From contig NZ_LBMU02000099.1 of the NCBI RefSeq assembly GCF_001005085.2, positions 62,001-126,000 on the forward strand: 64,000 nucleotides of DNA, in the 5' to 3' direction. How positions within the stretch are numbered: the stretch's first letter is position 1; each line of letters starts with the position of its first letter. The position numbers were made by a program, and so were the translations under genes. Shown one piece after another: positions 36,950-45,391 of the stretch. This DNA comes from Streptomyces humi. GTDB taxonomy: Bacteria > Actinomycetota > Actinomycetes > Streptomycetales > Streptomycetaceae. Under the pieces are notes generated by a model. That model was not told where the DNA came from and searched no databases. It was given only the letters and a program-made list of their open reading frames with translations.

Positions 36950-37926
36950 GACGTCTCCTTCACGCAACGGGTGCGCTGGGTACCGAGCCCGGTGACGGAC
37001 CCCTCCATGACGTCGCCGTCCCGCAGCAACCGCCCCCAGTGGATGCCGTTCCCGGCCGGGCTGCCGGTCAGCACCAGGTCCCCGGGCAGCAGCCGGGCCG
37101 TCCGTGAGATGTACGACACCAGGCGGGCCACCCCGAAGAGCATGTCCTTCGTCGACTCGTCCTGCATGGTGTCGCCGTTCAGCTTCAGCGTCACCCGCAG
37201 GTCCCCCGGGTCGGCGACCGACCCGGCCGGTACCAGCCAGGGCCCCAGCGGCGTGAACCCGGGCGCGTTCTTGCAGCGCAGCCAGTCGGTGCCGATGGCC
37301 TTCATGTCCCGGCGGAAGACGGTGGCCCGGTCGGTGAGGTCGTTGGCGATCGTGTACCCGGCGACGTGCTCCAGGGCCTCCGCGACCGACACCCGGTACG
37401 CGGGCCTGCCGATGACGGCCGCCAGCTCCAGCTCCCAGTCGGGCTGTTCGGCCCAGTCGGGGAGCACGACGTCGTCGTACGGCCCGGCGATCGTGCTCGG
37501 CAGCCCGATGAACACGTACGGCAGGTCCTCGGCCGCCCGCCGGTCCATCACCGCGGCGATCTCCGCCCGTGCCTCCTCGACCGTACGCGGGTCGTCGGGG
37601 GAGCGGTGGGCGACCTCCAGGTCGATCACGTGCTGCCGGTAGTTGGCACCGGACTGGAAGATCTGCCGGGGCTCGACCGGCGCGTGCACCCGCAGCCCCG
37701 CCAGCGGCCGCCAGTCCAGGGTCACGTCGTCCGCCAGGGCGTGCAGTACGGGGAGGGTCTCCTCCCAGCGTTCCACCACGGCGCGCAGGCCGGCCGGCGC
37801 CCAGTCCAGCGCTCTGCTCAGGTCGAGCACCTGTTCCCGGGCCAGCAGACCGGGGAACGGCTCCCGGTCCGGGGCGGAGAACGTGCCGAGCGCGAACGGG
37901 CCGGCAGGTTGCGCGAGTGTTGCCAT
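36946..37926 (-). CDS. Fumarylacetoacetate hydrolase family protein (first FAH)
   Basis: A 326-residue FAH-superfamily enzyme: QIFQSGANYRQHVIDL, the PDWELELAAVIGRPAYRVS metal-ligand region, GYTIANDLTDRATVFRRDM, and LVLTGSPAGNGIHWG. First gene of the eight-gene operon. Probably hydrolyses or hydrates an oxo-dienoate from ring cleavage; the presence of two FAH genes suggests sequential steps. GGAGGAAA precedes ATG 37926. Divergent from a LysR gene. Confidence 0.92.
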   Translation of the reverse strand: MATLAQPAGPFALGTFSAPDREPFPGLLAREQVLDLSRALDWAPAGLRAVVERWEETLPVLHALADDVTLDWRPLAGLRVHAPVEPRQIFQSGANYRQHVIDLEVAHRSPDDPRTVEEARAEIAAVMDRRAAEDLPYVFIGLPSTIAGPYDDVVLPDWAEQPDWELELAAVIGRPAYRVSVAEALEHVAGYTIANDLTDRATVFRRDMKAIGTDWLRCKNAPGFTPLGPWLVPAGSVADPGDLRVTLKLNGDTMQDESTKDMLFGVARLVSYISRTARLLPGDLVLTGSPAGNGIHWGRLLRDGDVMEGSVTGLGTQRTRCVKETS

Positions 37927-38005
37927 CAGATTTCCTCCCGCTGGGTTGCGGTCTACTGTGGCCCTGATCGGCGGATCACGGAAATAGATCCTGTGGATGC
38001 GCCGA

Positions 38006-38020
38006 ATCCATGCCGTGGAT
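38006..38020. promoter_or_regulatory. LysR-type box ATCCA-TGCCG-TGGAT
   Basis: A T-N11-A palindrome in the 138-bp divergent region, 45 bp from the LysR start. The same ATCCA-N5-TGGAT core recurs at 40555-40573 in front of the MFS gene. Confidence 0.65.
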
Positions 38021-38064
38021 GACTCCAGGGCGTGCGGTGCTCTCGACTGGCTAGGCGGTATCCG

Positions 38065-38985
38065 GTGAACCTGTCCCGACTCGACCTCAACCTGGTCGTC
38101 GCCCTCCGGGCGCTCCTGGAGGAACGCAACGTCACGCGGGCCGGCGAGCGTATCGGGCTGAGCCAGCCCGCCATGAGCGCGGCACTGGCCCGACTGCGCC
38201 GGCACTTCGACGACGAACTGCTCGCCCGCAGCGGCAACAGCTACGAACTGACCCCGCTCGGCGCCTCCCTGCGCGACCGCAGCGCCACCGCCTGCGACCT
38301 GCTGGACCGGGTCTTCTCCAGCCAGCCCGACTTCGACCCGGCGGCCGAGACCCGGGAGTTCACGCTGCTCGCCTCCGACTACGGCGCGGCCGTCTTCGGC
38401 GCCCCGCTGGCCCGCGCCCTGCACCACGAGGCCCCCGGTATCCGGCTGACCTTCCGGCACACCCCGCCGAACGTCGAGGAGAACCCGGCCACCACCCTGA
38501 GCACCATCGACGGCCTGCTGCTCCCGTACGGCATCATCGACGGCTTCCCGGCCGTCGACCTTCACCAGGACCGCTGGCTGTGCATGGTCGCCGACGACCA
38601 CCCCGAGGTCGGCGCCGCCCTCACCCTCGACCACCTGGCCGAGCTGCCGTGGGCGGTCTACCAGCGTCCGTACGACGCGCCCGCCGCCCGTCAGCTGAGC
38701 ATGCTCGGCATCAGCCCACGGGTGGAGGTCTCGGTGCAGACCTTCCAGCTGCTGCCGTACATGGTCGAGGGCACCCGCAGGGTGGCGATGATCCAGGAAC
38801 GCCTGGCCCGCAAGGTGGTCCGCTCGGCCGCGGTACGCGTCCTGCCCTGCCCCTTCGAGGCGGTCCCGGTCCAGGAGGCGATGTGGTGGCACCCGGTCCA
38901 CGCCCAGGACGCCGCCCACATCTGGCTCCGCGAGAAGGCGGCCGAGGTGGGGGCGACGCTGACGTCGGCCACAGCGCCCCGCTAG
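38065..38985 (+). CDS. LysR-family transcriptional regulator
   Basis: A 306-residue LTTR: N-terminal winged HTH (LSRLDLNLVVALRALLEERN, VTRAGERIGLSQPAMSAALA, RLRRHFDDELLAR) and a periplasmic-binding-like effector domain, NodD/PcpR-like in spacing. Divergent from the catabolic operon, the usual layout for an LTTR activator that responds to a pathway aromatic. GTG 38065 has AGGCGG at 9 nt. Confidence 0.92.
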   Translation: MNLSRLDLNLVVALRALLEERNVTRAGERIGLSQPAMSAALARLRRHFDDELLARSGNSYELTPLGASLRDRSATACDLLDRVFSSQPDFDPAAETREFTLLASDYGAAVFGAPLARALHHEAPGIRLTFRHTPPNVEENPATTLSTIDGLLLPYGIIDGFPAVDLHQDRWLCMVADDHPEVGAALTLDHLAELPWAVYQRPYDAPAARQLSMLGISPRVEVSVQTFQLLPYMVEGTRRVAMIQERLARKVVRSAAVRVLPCPFEAVPVQEAMWWHPVHAQDAAHIWLREKAAEVGATLTSATAPR

Positions 38986-39027
38986 GGGCGCGGGGAACCG
39001 CGCGATCAACCCCCACGGCGCCGCGGT
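38984..39027. repeat. Dispersed Streptomyces-type repeat (AGGGGCGCGGGGAAC family)
   Basis: AGGGGCGCGGGGAACCGCGC, then GATCAACCCCCACGG, resembles a REP-like sequence I recall as common between genes in Streptomyces. It starts at the LysR stop codon and may act in termination. Confidence 0.45.
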
Positions 39028-39053
39028 CGCCACACACGCGTGTGCGGCACATC

Positions 39054-39093
39054 CGCGGGCGCCTTCCGTCTCACGCGGGCGCCTTCCGTCTCA
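39054..39093. repeat. 20-bp perfect tandem duplication
   Basis: Two identical copies of CGCGGGCGCCTTCCGTCTCA. The second copy ends in the stop codon of the MFS gene (TCA at 39091-39093), so the end of that gene has been duplicated downstream. Confidence 0.9.
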
Positions 39094-40365
39094 GGCCGGC
39101 TGCTCGGGCGACGGCCGTGTGTCCACCGCCTCCGCCCTCCGCCGAACAGCGAAGAGCCCCGCCGCCACCAGCGCGGAGGCCAGCCCCAGCAAGCCCACGG
39201 CACCGGCAAGGGAACCCACCGCCGCCTCCCCACCCAGCAGCACCAGGGGACACACGAACTCGCCCCCGAAGAACGCCGCCGTCCACAGCCCCGTCCCCCG
39301 CCCGCGGTCCTCGAACGCCAGCCGCGACATCGCGCCGGTGAGCAGCGCGGGCAACAGCATCCCCGTACCGACGCAGTTGACGACCGCCCCGACGACCAGC
39401 AGCGGAGCGCTTCCCGCGAGGAACATCAGCCCGAACCCGGCCGCGCAGACGGCGAGCACGGCGGGCAGCATCCGGTCGGGGGCGCGCCGCAGCCGGGCGA
39501 AGGTGACGGCACCCCCCACCGTGGCCGCACTCGCCACGGCGGTGGCCAGCCCGATCACGGCGGAGCTCGTCACCCCGAGGTCGTCGAGCAGGTACGACAT
39601 CTCGACCGGAACCGTGTAGAAGACCATCGCGCCGAAGAAGGTCAGGGCACAGATCCCGCCCAACCGCCGCCAGGGGAAGGCCCGTCGGCCCACGGCGGCC
39701 CCGCCCCCGGCGACCGTGCCCGGTACCGCGGCGCCCGGAACCGCCGGCCCCGGCAGCGCGGTGGCCATCAGCGGCGCGAGGACGAGACTCACGGCGTACA
39801 CCCAGAACGGCACCCGCCAGCCGGCCGACCCCGCCGCACCGCCCAGCACGAAGAACACGGTGGCCGACGCGGACGCGCACATGGTCTGAAGGGCGAGGTA
39901 CCGCACCCGCCGCCGCCCGGTGTAGTAGTCGCCGATCAGCGTGGTGCAGCAGGTCATGATCGCGGCTTCGGCGACCCCGACCAGCGCACGGCTGGCGATG
40001 ATCGCGCCGAGCGAGCTGAGCCACAGCGGGGCGGTCCCGAACACGGCGTACAACAGCGTCGCCACGACCAGCAGGCGCTTGCGGCCCAGCCGGTCCACGA
40101 TCACCCCGGCGAACGGCGCGAGCAGCGCAAGGGAGAGCGCCGGCACGGTCAGCGCGAGCGGCACGAGCGCCTCGGCCCCCGGTACGGACGCAAAGTGGTC
40201 CTGCATCCTGGGCAGTACGGGGGCGATCAGCACCGCACCCAGGATCGGCAGGCAACTCCCCGCCATCAGCAGGGTCACCCGCAGCAGGTGCGCGGGCCCC
40301 GACACGGCGAGGGACGGGGGAGCGTCGTCCACCGCGGCGGGGGACGGGGGCACGGATCCGGGCAT
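39091..40365 (-). CDS. MFS transporter
   Basis: A 424-residue permease with twelve predicted helices: GSCLPILGAVLIAPVLPRMQ in helix 1, the A-motif GVIVDRLGRKRLL between helices 2 and 3, and a second GGAVTFARLRRAP loop. No clear family beyond drug/aromatic-acid MFS. The start at ATG 40365 has GGAG at 8 nt; an in-frame ATG at 40434 would add a disordered tail. Its upstream region carries the LysR-type palindrome shared with the catabolic operon, so it probably imports the pathway substrate. Confidence 0.88.
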   Translation of the reverse strand: MPGSVPPSPAAVDDAPPSLAVSGPAHLLRVTLLMAGSCLPILGAVLIAPVLPRMQDHFASVPGAEALVPLALTVPALSLALLAPFAGVIVDRLGRKRLLVVATLLYAVFGTAPLWLSSLGAIIASRALVGVAEAAIMTCCTTLIGDYYTGRRRVRYLALQTMCASASATVFFVLGGAAGSAGWRVPFWVYAVSLVLAPLMATALPGPAVPGAAVPGTVAGGGAAVGRRAFPWRRLGGICALTFFGAMVFYTVPVEMSYLLDDLGVTSSAVIGLATAVASAATVGGAVTFARLRRAPDRMLPAVLAVCAAGFGLMFLAGSAPLLVVGAVVNCVGTGMLLPALLTGAMSRLAFEDRGRGTGLWTAAFFGGEFVCPLVLLGGEAAVGSLAGAVGLLGLASALVAAGLFAVRRRAEAVDTRPSPEQPA

Positions 40366-40552
40366 GGCGACTCCAGGGACGGTGGACGGACGGAGCGGGC
40401 ATGCCGGCGGAGGCACCGCGGGGGCGCACGGCATGCGAGGGAGAAACCGCGCACCGGCGACCGGTCCGGACAGCGACGTGCGGGGTACGGACGACTATGA
40501 GGTGTGCCGAAGTACGCTCGCCATCCCCGGCGCGATCCGAATCGCGTATCCG

Positions 40553-40575
40553 GCTCATCCACGCCATGGATGAGC
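40553..40575. promoter_or_regulatory. Perfect 9-bp palindrome, LysR-type, upstream of the MFS gene
   Basis: GCTCATCCA-CGCCA-TGGATGAGC. Its core ATCCA-N5-TGGAT is identical to the box at 38006-38020. It lies between the MFS and MarR genes. Confidence 0.65.
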
Positions 40576-40589
40576 GGACCCACCCCAAA

Positions 40590-40605
40590 GTTTGAACATT
40601 CAAAC
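40590..40605. promoter_or_regulatory. MarR-type operator GTTTGAA-CA-TTCAAAC
   Basis: Perfect 7-bp arms overlapping the putative -35 (TTGAAC, 40592-40597) of the MarR gene promoter. The natural target of the adjacent MarR protein. Confidence 0.7.
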
Positions 40606-40620
40606 GAAGATCGTTAGGGT
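40592..40620 (+). promoter_or_regulatory. Promoter of the MarR gene (leaderless)
   Basis: TTGAAC-N17-TAGGGT, with the -10 ending 6 bp before ATG 40627 and no Shine-Dalgarno, implying transcription from the start codon. Confidence 0.65.
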
Positions 40621-40626
40621 ACGCGC

Positions 40627-41133
40627 ATGACGACGACGCCACGCTGGCTGAATCCCGAGGAACGACGGGCGTGGCTCGCCTACGTCCAGTTCTCCACGCA
40701 CCTGTCCGACCACCTGAACCGCCAGCTGCGGCGCGACGCCGGGATGACCCACGCGGACTACACCCTGCTGGCGCACCTCTCCTCGGTCAAGGACCACAGT
40801 CTGACCATGTCCGAGCTGGCCGAACGCCTGAAGATCACCCGCAGCCGCCTCACCCACGCCGTGAACCGGCTCCAGGAGGCCGGCTACGTAGACCGCCGCG
40901 AGGACCCCGCCAACCGCCGCAACCAGTACGCCGTCCTGACCCCGGCCGGTGTGAGCCTCCTGGAGCGCGAGGCCCCCGGCCATGTCGAGGCGGTCCGCCG
41001 CGCCGTCTTCGACGCCCTCACCCCCGAGCAGGTGACCCAGCTCGCCGAGATCGGCGAGGCGATCAACGCGGCCCTCCAGCGCATGGACGCGGACGGCGAC
41101 CGGCAGGAGGCGCTGCCCTGGCGGCGGCGGTAG
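40627..41133 (+). CDS. MarR-family transcriptional regulator
   Basis: A 168-residue MarR protein: winged HTH LTMSELAERLKITRSRLTHA, wing VDRREDPANRRNQYAVLTPA, flanking dimerisation helices. Probably autoregulated through the operator over its -35. As neighbour of the MFS gene it may also repress that transporter in response to an aromatic acid. Confidence 0.92.
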   Translation: MTTTPRWLNPEERRAWLAYVQFSTHLSDHLNRQLRRDAGMTHADYTLLAHLSSVKDHSLTMSELAERLKITRSRLTHAVNRLQEAGYVDRREDPANRRNQYAVLTPAGVSLLEREAPGHVEAVRRAVFDALTPEQVTQLAEIGEAINAALQRMDADGDRQEALPWRRR

Positions 41134-41142
41134 CGCACGCCG

Positions 41143-41181
41143 ACGGGCCCGCCCCGGACGAGACGTCCGCGGCGGGCCCGT
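41143..41181. terminator. Bidirectional terminator
   Basis: Perfect 11-bp arms ACGGGCCCGCC / GGCGGGCCCGT with a 17-nt loop, between the convergent MarR and universal stress protein genes. Confidence 0.7.
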
Positions 41182-41203
41182 GGTGCGTGACGGACCGTGC
41201 CGG

Positions 41204-41641
41204 TCAGGCCTTGGCGTCGCCCTCCGGGGCGAGCAGGACCGCCGTGCCGGTGCGGTGCGCGACGGCGTCGCTGACCCGCGGGTCGAACAGCGCCTCGACG
41301 GCGCCGCGGTGGTGGGGGCTGAGCACGATGAGATCGGCGCCGAACTCCTCGGCCGTCTCCGAGATGGCCTGCGCCACCTGCGTCGTGAGTCCCCGGACGA
41401 GGGTCCCCTCGGCCTTGACCCCCTGCTCGCGCAGGGCCGCCAGCGCCTCGTCCAGGACGGCCTTCGCCTCGGTGTCGTCCTCCAGGGCGACGACCGCGGA
41501 CACGGAGACGGCGGACGTGATGACGTGCACGACGCGGACCTCGGCGTTCGTCAGCTGCGCCAGTTCACCGGCCAGCCGCACGGCGGAGTGGCGGGCGGGG
41601 CTGGGGTCGACGGCGACCAGGATGCGCTGAAACACGGACAC
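41204..41641 (-). CDS. Universal stress protein family, single domain
   Basis: A 145-residue USP: N-terminal MSVFQRILVAVDPSPARHSA and VRVVHVI, C-terminal ADLIVLSPHHRGAVEALFDP and AHRTGTAVLLAP. The usual ATP-binding GxxGx9G(S/T) is missing (SPHHRG...DPRVS), so it is probably a UspA-like, non-ATP-binding member. Role in stress tolerance inferred from family only. ATG 41641 has a weak RBS. Confidence 0.85.
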   Translation of the reverse strand: MSVFQRILVAVDPSPARHSAVRLAGELAQLTNAEVRVVHVITSAVSVSAVVALEDDTEAKAVLDEALAALREQGVKAEGTLVRGLTTQVAQAISETAEEFGADLIVLSPHHRGAVEALFDPRVSDAVAHRTGTAVLLAPEGDAKA

Positions 41642-41850
41642 TCTTGTTTCCCCTTCCGGGGGAGCGGAAGGACCACTCGGTGATCAGGGACGCCGGATCA
41701 CGGCGTGTCGGGTCGGCGCGTCCGGCGCCGAACGAGTGCTTCCACCCCACCGGACGATCATCTCACCATCCCGACGGGCGACGGACGGCGGGTTCTTGTA
41801 ACAGCCACTGAACTGCCGGAGACCGAACGGTGCCGAACCCGTCCGGCCGG

Positions 41851-41961
41851 GTCACCGCACGGCGTCCACGAGCCGGGTACGGCCCGGGTCACCGCACGGC
41901 GTCCACGAGCCGGGTACGGCCCGAGTCACCGCACGGCGTCCATGAGCCGAGGTACGACCCG
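41851..41961. repeat. 37-bp triplication covering the end of the DMT gene
   Basis: Three tandem 37-bp units start at 41851, 41888 and 41925 (GTCACCGCACGGCGTCCACG...). The third holds the last codons and the stop (41926-41928) of the DMT gene. The other two are near-identical copies downstream of the stop. Confidence 0.9.
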
Positions 41962-42783
41962 GGTCAGCCGGACCACGCCCCACAGGATCAGACCGGCCCC
42001 GAACGCCTCCGCCAGCAGCCACCAGCCCGTCCGCACCGACTCACCGAACAGGAGGACACCCAGCGCCAGGCTCACCGCCGCGTCGCCGATCGTCAGGGCC
42101 GGCTGGGAGGCGACGAGCGGACCGGCCTGGAGGGCGTTCTCCAGGAGCATCAGCGCGCCGATGCCGGCGAGCGCGCAGCCGTACGTCTGCCAGGTGGTCA
42201 GGAAGGCGGGCAGGCCCGCGTCGGCGAGACGGCCGGTGGCCGACTTCATGAGCGCGGCGGCCAGCGCGTTGCCGATCGCGGCCCCCGTGGCGAGGGCCGC
42301 CGCGCGGAACAGCGGCGACGAGGAGGACCGGACGAGCAGCACGGCCACGGTAATGGCGCCCAGCGTGAACACCAGGACCGGGATCCAGCGCGTCATCGGG
42401 GCCTGCTGCCGGCCGCCGTGCGGAGCAGCCGAGGCCAGGAGCACGGCGAGACCGGCCACCACTCCCGCGATCGCCCACCAGCCGGCCGGGTTCGGCCGGC
42501 GGTGCAGCAACGGCATGGCGATCAGCAGGGCGAACGGCAGCTCCAGCATGAACAGCGGCTGCACCAGCGCCATCGGGCCGTTGACCAGCGCCAGCGCCTG
42601 GAAGACGGCGGCTCCGGTGACCCCGGCGATCCCGATGGCCCAGGCGGGCCGCCGTACCAGCGCGAGCAGCAGACGCAGGCCGGAGCGGCCGGGCAGAGTG
42701 GCGGCGGCCTTGCGCTGGAAGGCCGTGCCCGTCGCATTGCTGACGGCACCCAGGACGGCGAAGAGCAGAGCGAGCACCATCAT
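41926..42783 (-). CDS. DMT-family transporter
   Basis: A 285-residue membrane protein with about nine or ten hydrophobic segments (LLFAVLGAVSNATGTAFQRK; GIAGVTGAAVFQALALVNGP; MLLENALQAGPLVASQPALT; GLILWGVVRL). Closest to DMT/NIPA-like actinobacterial transporters; substrate unknown. The start at 42783 could also be the second Met at 42780. Its extreme 3' end is triplicated downstream. Confidence 0.83.
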   Translation of the reverse strand: MMVLALLFAVLGAVSNATGTAFQRKAAATLPGRSGLRLLLALVRRPAWAIGIAGVTGAAVFQALALVNGPMALVQPLFMLELPFALLIAMPLLHRRPNPAGWWAIAGVVAGLAVLLASAAPHGGRQQAPMTRWIPVLVFTLGAITVAVLLVRSSSSPLFRAAALATGAAIGNALAAALMKSATGRLADAGLPAFLTTWQTYGCALAGIGALMLLENALQAGPLVASQPALTIGDAAVSLALGVLLFGESVRTGWWLLAEAFGAGLILWGVVRLTRVVPRLMDAVR

Positions 42784-42828
42784 GGTTCCAGCATGCCCCG
42801 CGCTCCCCGCCCACTGCCCTCCGGCGTC

Positions 42829-43746
42829 CTACGGCCGCAGGACGATCTTGCCTCGGGCGTGCCGGCCCTCGAGATCACGGAACGCGTCCCGCACCTGGTC
42901 CAGCGGATAGGTGCGGGCGATCGCGACCTCCAGCTGCCCCCGTGCCGCGAGCCGGGCGAGCTCGCCGAGGACGACCGCGCACGCCGCCGAGCCCTCGCCG
43001 TAGGTCCGCGCGCCGACCTCGCCCGCGGCGGACCAGTCACGGATGGTGTTGATCCGGTCGGGCCGCACACCGAGTTCCACGGCCATGGCCACGTAGCCGT
43101 CACCGTAGGTGTCGATGAACGCGTCGACCTTCCCGCCCGCGGCCTCCCGGACCCGCTCGGCCGCGCCCGCGCCGTAGGCGACCGGGACGATGCCGTGATC
43201 CGTCAGCCAGGCGTGGTCGCGCTCGCCCGCCAGCCCGATGACGGTGGCACCGCGCCGCCGCGCGAGCTGGACGGCCAGCGATCCGACGCCCCCGGCCGCG
43301 CCGGACACCACGACCGTGTCGCCCGGCTGCGGGTCCACCGCGAACACGGTGGCGTAGGCGGTGGTGCCGGCCACGTACAGGGCCCCGGCCACCTCCCAGG
43401 ACAGGTCCCGCGGACGGGACACCAGGTTCACGTCGTCGACCACGACGAACTCCGCGTGGCTGGCCCGGTTGTGCGTGAAGCCCAGTACCTCGTCGCCGAC
43501 CGCGAAACCACGCACCTCGGGCCCGGTCCCGGCCACGACACCGGCCAGGTCGCTGCCCTGCCCGGAGGGGAACGTGGCCGGCCACCGCCCGTGCCGGGCT
43601 CCCTCGCGGATCATCACCTCACCGGGCTGGATCCCGGCGGCCCGCACCTCGACCAGCACCTGCCCCGGGCCGGCCACCGGCCGTGGCACCTCCTCGACCC
43701 GCAACACCTCGACCCCGCCGTACCCGTGGAACCGGACCGCCCTCAT
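42829..43746 (-). CDS. Zinc-independent quinone oxidoreductase-like MDR protein
   Basis: A 305-residue medium-chain dehydrogenase: N-terminal GroES-like domain (MRAVRFHGYGGVEVLRVEEV; GQGSDLAGVVAGTGPEV) and NADPH-binding VVVSGAAGGVGSLAVQLARRRGA. Structural zinc cysteines are absent, as in quinone reductases and enoyl reductases. C-terminal GRHARGKIVLRP is typical of the family. ATG 43746 follows GACGGGG. Confidence 0.92.
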   Translation of the reverse strand: MRAVRFHGYGGVEVLRVEEVPRPVAGPGQVLVEVRAAGIQPGEVMIREGARHGRWPATFPSGQGSDLAGVVAGTGPEVRGFAVGDEVLGFTHNRASHAEFVVVDDVNLVSRPRDLSWEVAGALYVAGTTAYATVFAVDPQPGDTVVVSGAAGGVGSLAVQLARRRGATVIGLAGERDHAWLTDHGIVPVAYGAGAAERVREAAGGKVDAFIDTYGDGYVAMAVELGVRPDRINTIRDWSAAGEVGARTYGEGSAACAVVLGELARLAARGQLEVAIARTYPLDQVRDAFRDLEGRHARGKIVLRP

Positions 43747-43838
43747 CGCCCCGTCACCGTGCCTCCCCGCGTCGATGTCATGGGTACACGGTGACGGTGC
43801 CGGGCGTGGTCCGGGGGTGTCTTCGCCCACGGCGTAGA

Positions 43839-45266
43839 TCAGGTGTGCGGGCGGTGACCCTCCTCCTGGCGAGGGTAGGTCTGGTCGGCACCGGGGAGGG
43901 TGGGCCCGGGGAGGGTGGCCACCTCTTCCCTCGCCCTCGCCAGCTGCTCGGCGGTGTCGTGGGGCAGGCGCGGCGGGCGCGGGCGGGCGTCACGGAACCG
44001 GAAGGCGGTGGTGAGGTCGCCGAACGTGGCGCGGCGCCACTGGCTGACGTTGGGTTCCTCGACACCGGTGAAGCGTTCGAGGAACCGCAGGGCGGAGGTG
44101 TGGTCGAAGGCCTCGGAGGCGACCCAGCCGCCCACGGTCCAGGGGGAGACGATGATCGCGGGGACCCGGAACCCGCCGCCGATCGGCAGGCCCTGGACGA
44201 ACTCGTCCGGTGTGCCGGCGGGCGGGGTGGGCGGCGGCACGTGGTCGAACAGGCCGTCGTTCTCGTCGTAGTTGAGGATGAACGCGGTCTTGCGCCACAC
44301 CTTCGGGTTGGCGGCGATCGCCTCGATCTTGGCGGCGACGAAGGCGGCCCCGGCGGCGGGCAGGTAGTCCGGGTGCTCCGACTGGTGGCTGGTCGGCATG
44401 ATCCAGCTGACCGTCGGCAGGCGGTCGTTGCGGGCGTCGTCCTCGAAGGTGCCCTCGGGCTGCGGGCGGACCCCGCGCTCGTACAGGTCGCTGCCGGGCG
44501 GCGCCTCCCTGAAGGTGGCGAACTGCTCCAGCACGTTGCAGCTGTAGTCGTCCTCCTGCTGGTAGACCTTCCAGCTGACGCCGGCGGTTTGCAGCCGCTC
44601 GGCATAGGTGGTCCACCGGTACGGCGTGCGCGCGACGTTGCCGGTGATCGGGCCGCCCCGGGTACCGCCCGGATCGATGCTCCCGGTCATCCACATCAGC
44701 CGGTTGGGCCAGGTGGGCCCCAGGACGGAGCAGAAGTAGTGGTCGCAGACGGTGAACGTCTCCGCGAGGGCGAACTGGAAGGGGATGTCCTCGCGGGTGT
44801 AATAGCCCATCACGTAGGGGCCGTTGGCGCCGTCGGCCTTGCGGTGGGCCGGCAGCCACCGGTCCATCCTGCCGTTGTTCCAGGCCTGGTGCTGCACGGA
44901 CCAGGCGTGGCTGGTGGAGGGGATCGCCTGGGCGCTCGACCGGCGCGTGTCGAGGTGGAACGGCAGCAGGTAGCCCCTGGGGTTGCCGGCGTCGGGCTGG
45001 TGGAAGACGGAGCGGCCGTCGTCCAGCTTCAGCGCGTGCGGGTCGGCGAAGCCGCGGACACCGGCGAGCGTGCCGAAGTAGTGGTCGAAGGACCGGTTCT
45101 CCTGCATCAGCATGACGACGTGTTCGATGTCGTGCAGGGAGCCGCCGCGCGGGGGTTCGGCGGCGACCGCCTTCCGGACGCTGGGCGGGAGCAGGGAGAG
45201 GGCGGCGGCGCCGCCGAGCACGCCGGCGGCGGAACCGAGGAGTCTGCGGCGGGTCGGCTCGGCCAT
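43839..45266 (-). CDS. Tat-secreted phospholipase C/phosphoesterase family protein
   Basis: A 475-residue exported phosphoesterase. A Tat signal (TRRRLLGSAAGVLGG) covers residues about 5-36. Catalytic motifs of non-haemolytic phospholipase C/acid phosphatase AcpA family are present: IEHVVMLMQENRSFDHYFG, GPTWPNR, TVSWIMPTSHQSEHPD, and FILNYDENDGLFDHVPPP. Hydrolyses phosphodiester or phosphomonoester bonds outside the cell, likely in phosphate scavenging. ATG 45266 has GAAAGG. Confidence 0.9.
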   Translation of the reverse strand: MAEPTRRRLLGSAAGVLGGAAALSLLPPSVRKAVAAEPPRGGSLHDIEHVVMLMQENRSFDHYFGTLAGVRGFADPHALKLDDGRSVFHQPDAGNPRGYLLPFHLDTRRSSAQAIPSTSHAWSVQHQAWNNGRMDRWLPAHRKADGANGPYVMGYYTREDIPFQFALAETFTVCDHYFCSVLGPTWPNRLMWMTGSIDPGGTRGGPITGNVARTPYRWTTYAERLQTAGVSWKVYQQEDDYSCNVLEQFATFREAPPGSDLYERGVRPQPEGTFEDDARNDRLPTVSWIMPTSHQSEHPDYLPAAGAAFVAAKIEAIAANPKVWRKTAFILNYDENDGLFDHVPPPTPPAGTPDEFVQGLPIGGGFRVPAIIVSPWTVGGWVASEAFDHTSALRFLERFTGVEEPNVSQWRRATFGDLTTAFRFRDARPRPPRLPHDTAEQLARAREEVATLPGPTLPGADQTYPRQEEGHRPHT

Positions 45267-45391
45267 GGTGGCCCCTTTCCGGGGTTCGCGGGGGGAGAGA
45301 TCCTCTGCGGAGGTGACGGCGGCCCGTCCGTGCGGACGGGCCGCCGTTCACTGTGGTCCCCGGACGGCCCCAAGGGCTCCGCCGGGTGCGG

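Noticed and set aside
36949..36967. A longer start for the cyclase at ATG 36967.
   Set aside because: GTG 36949 has an ideal GAAGGAG and overlaps the preceding stop, the pattern seen elsewhere in this operon.
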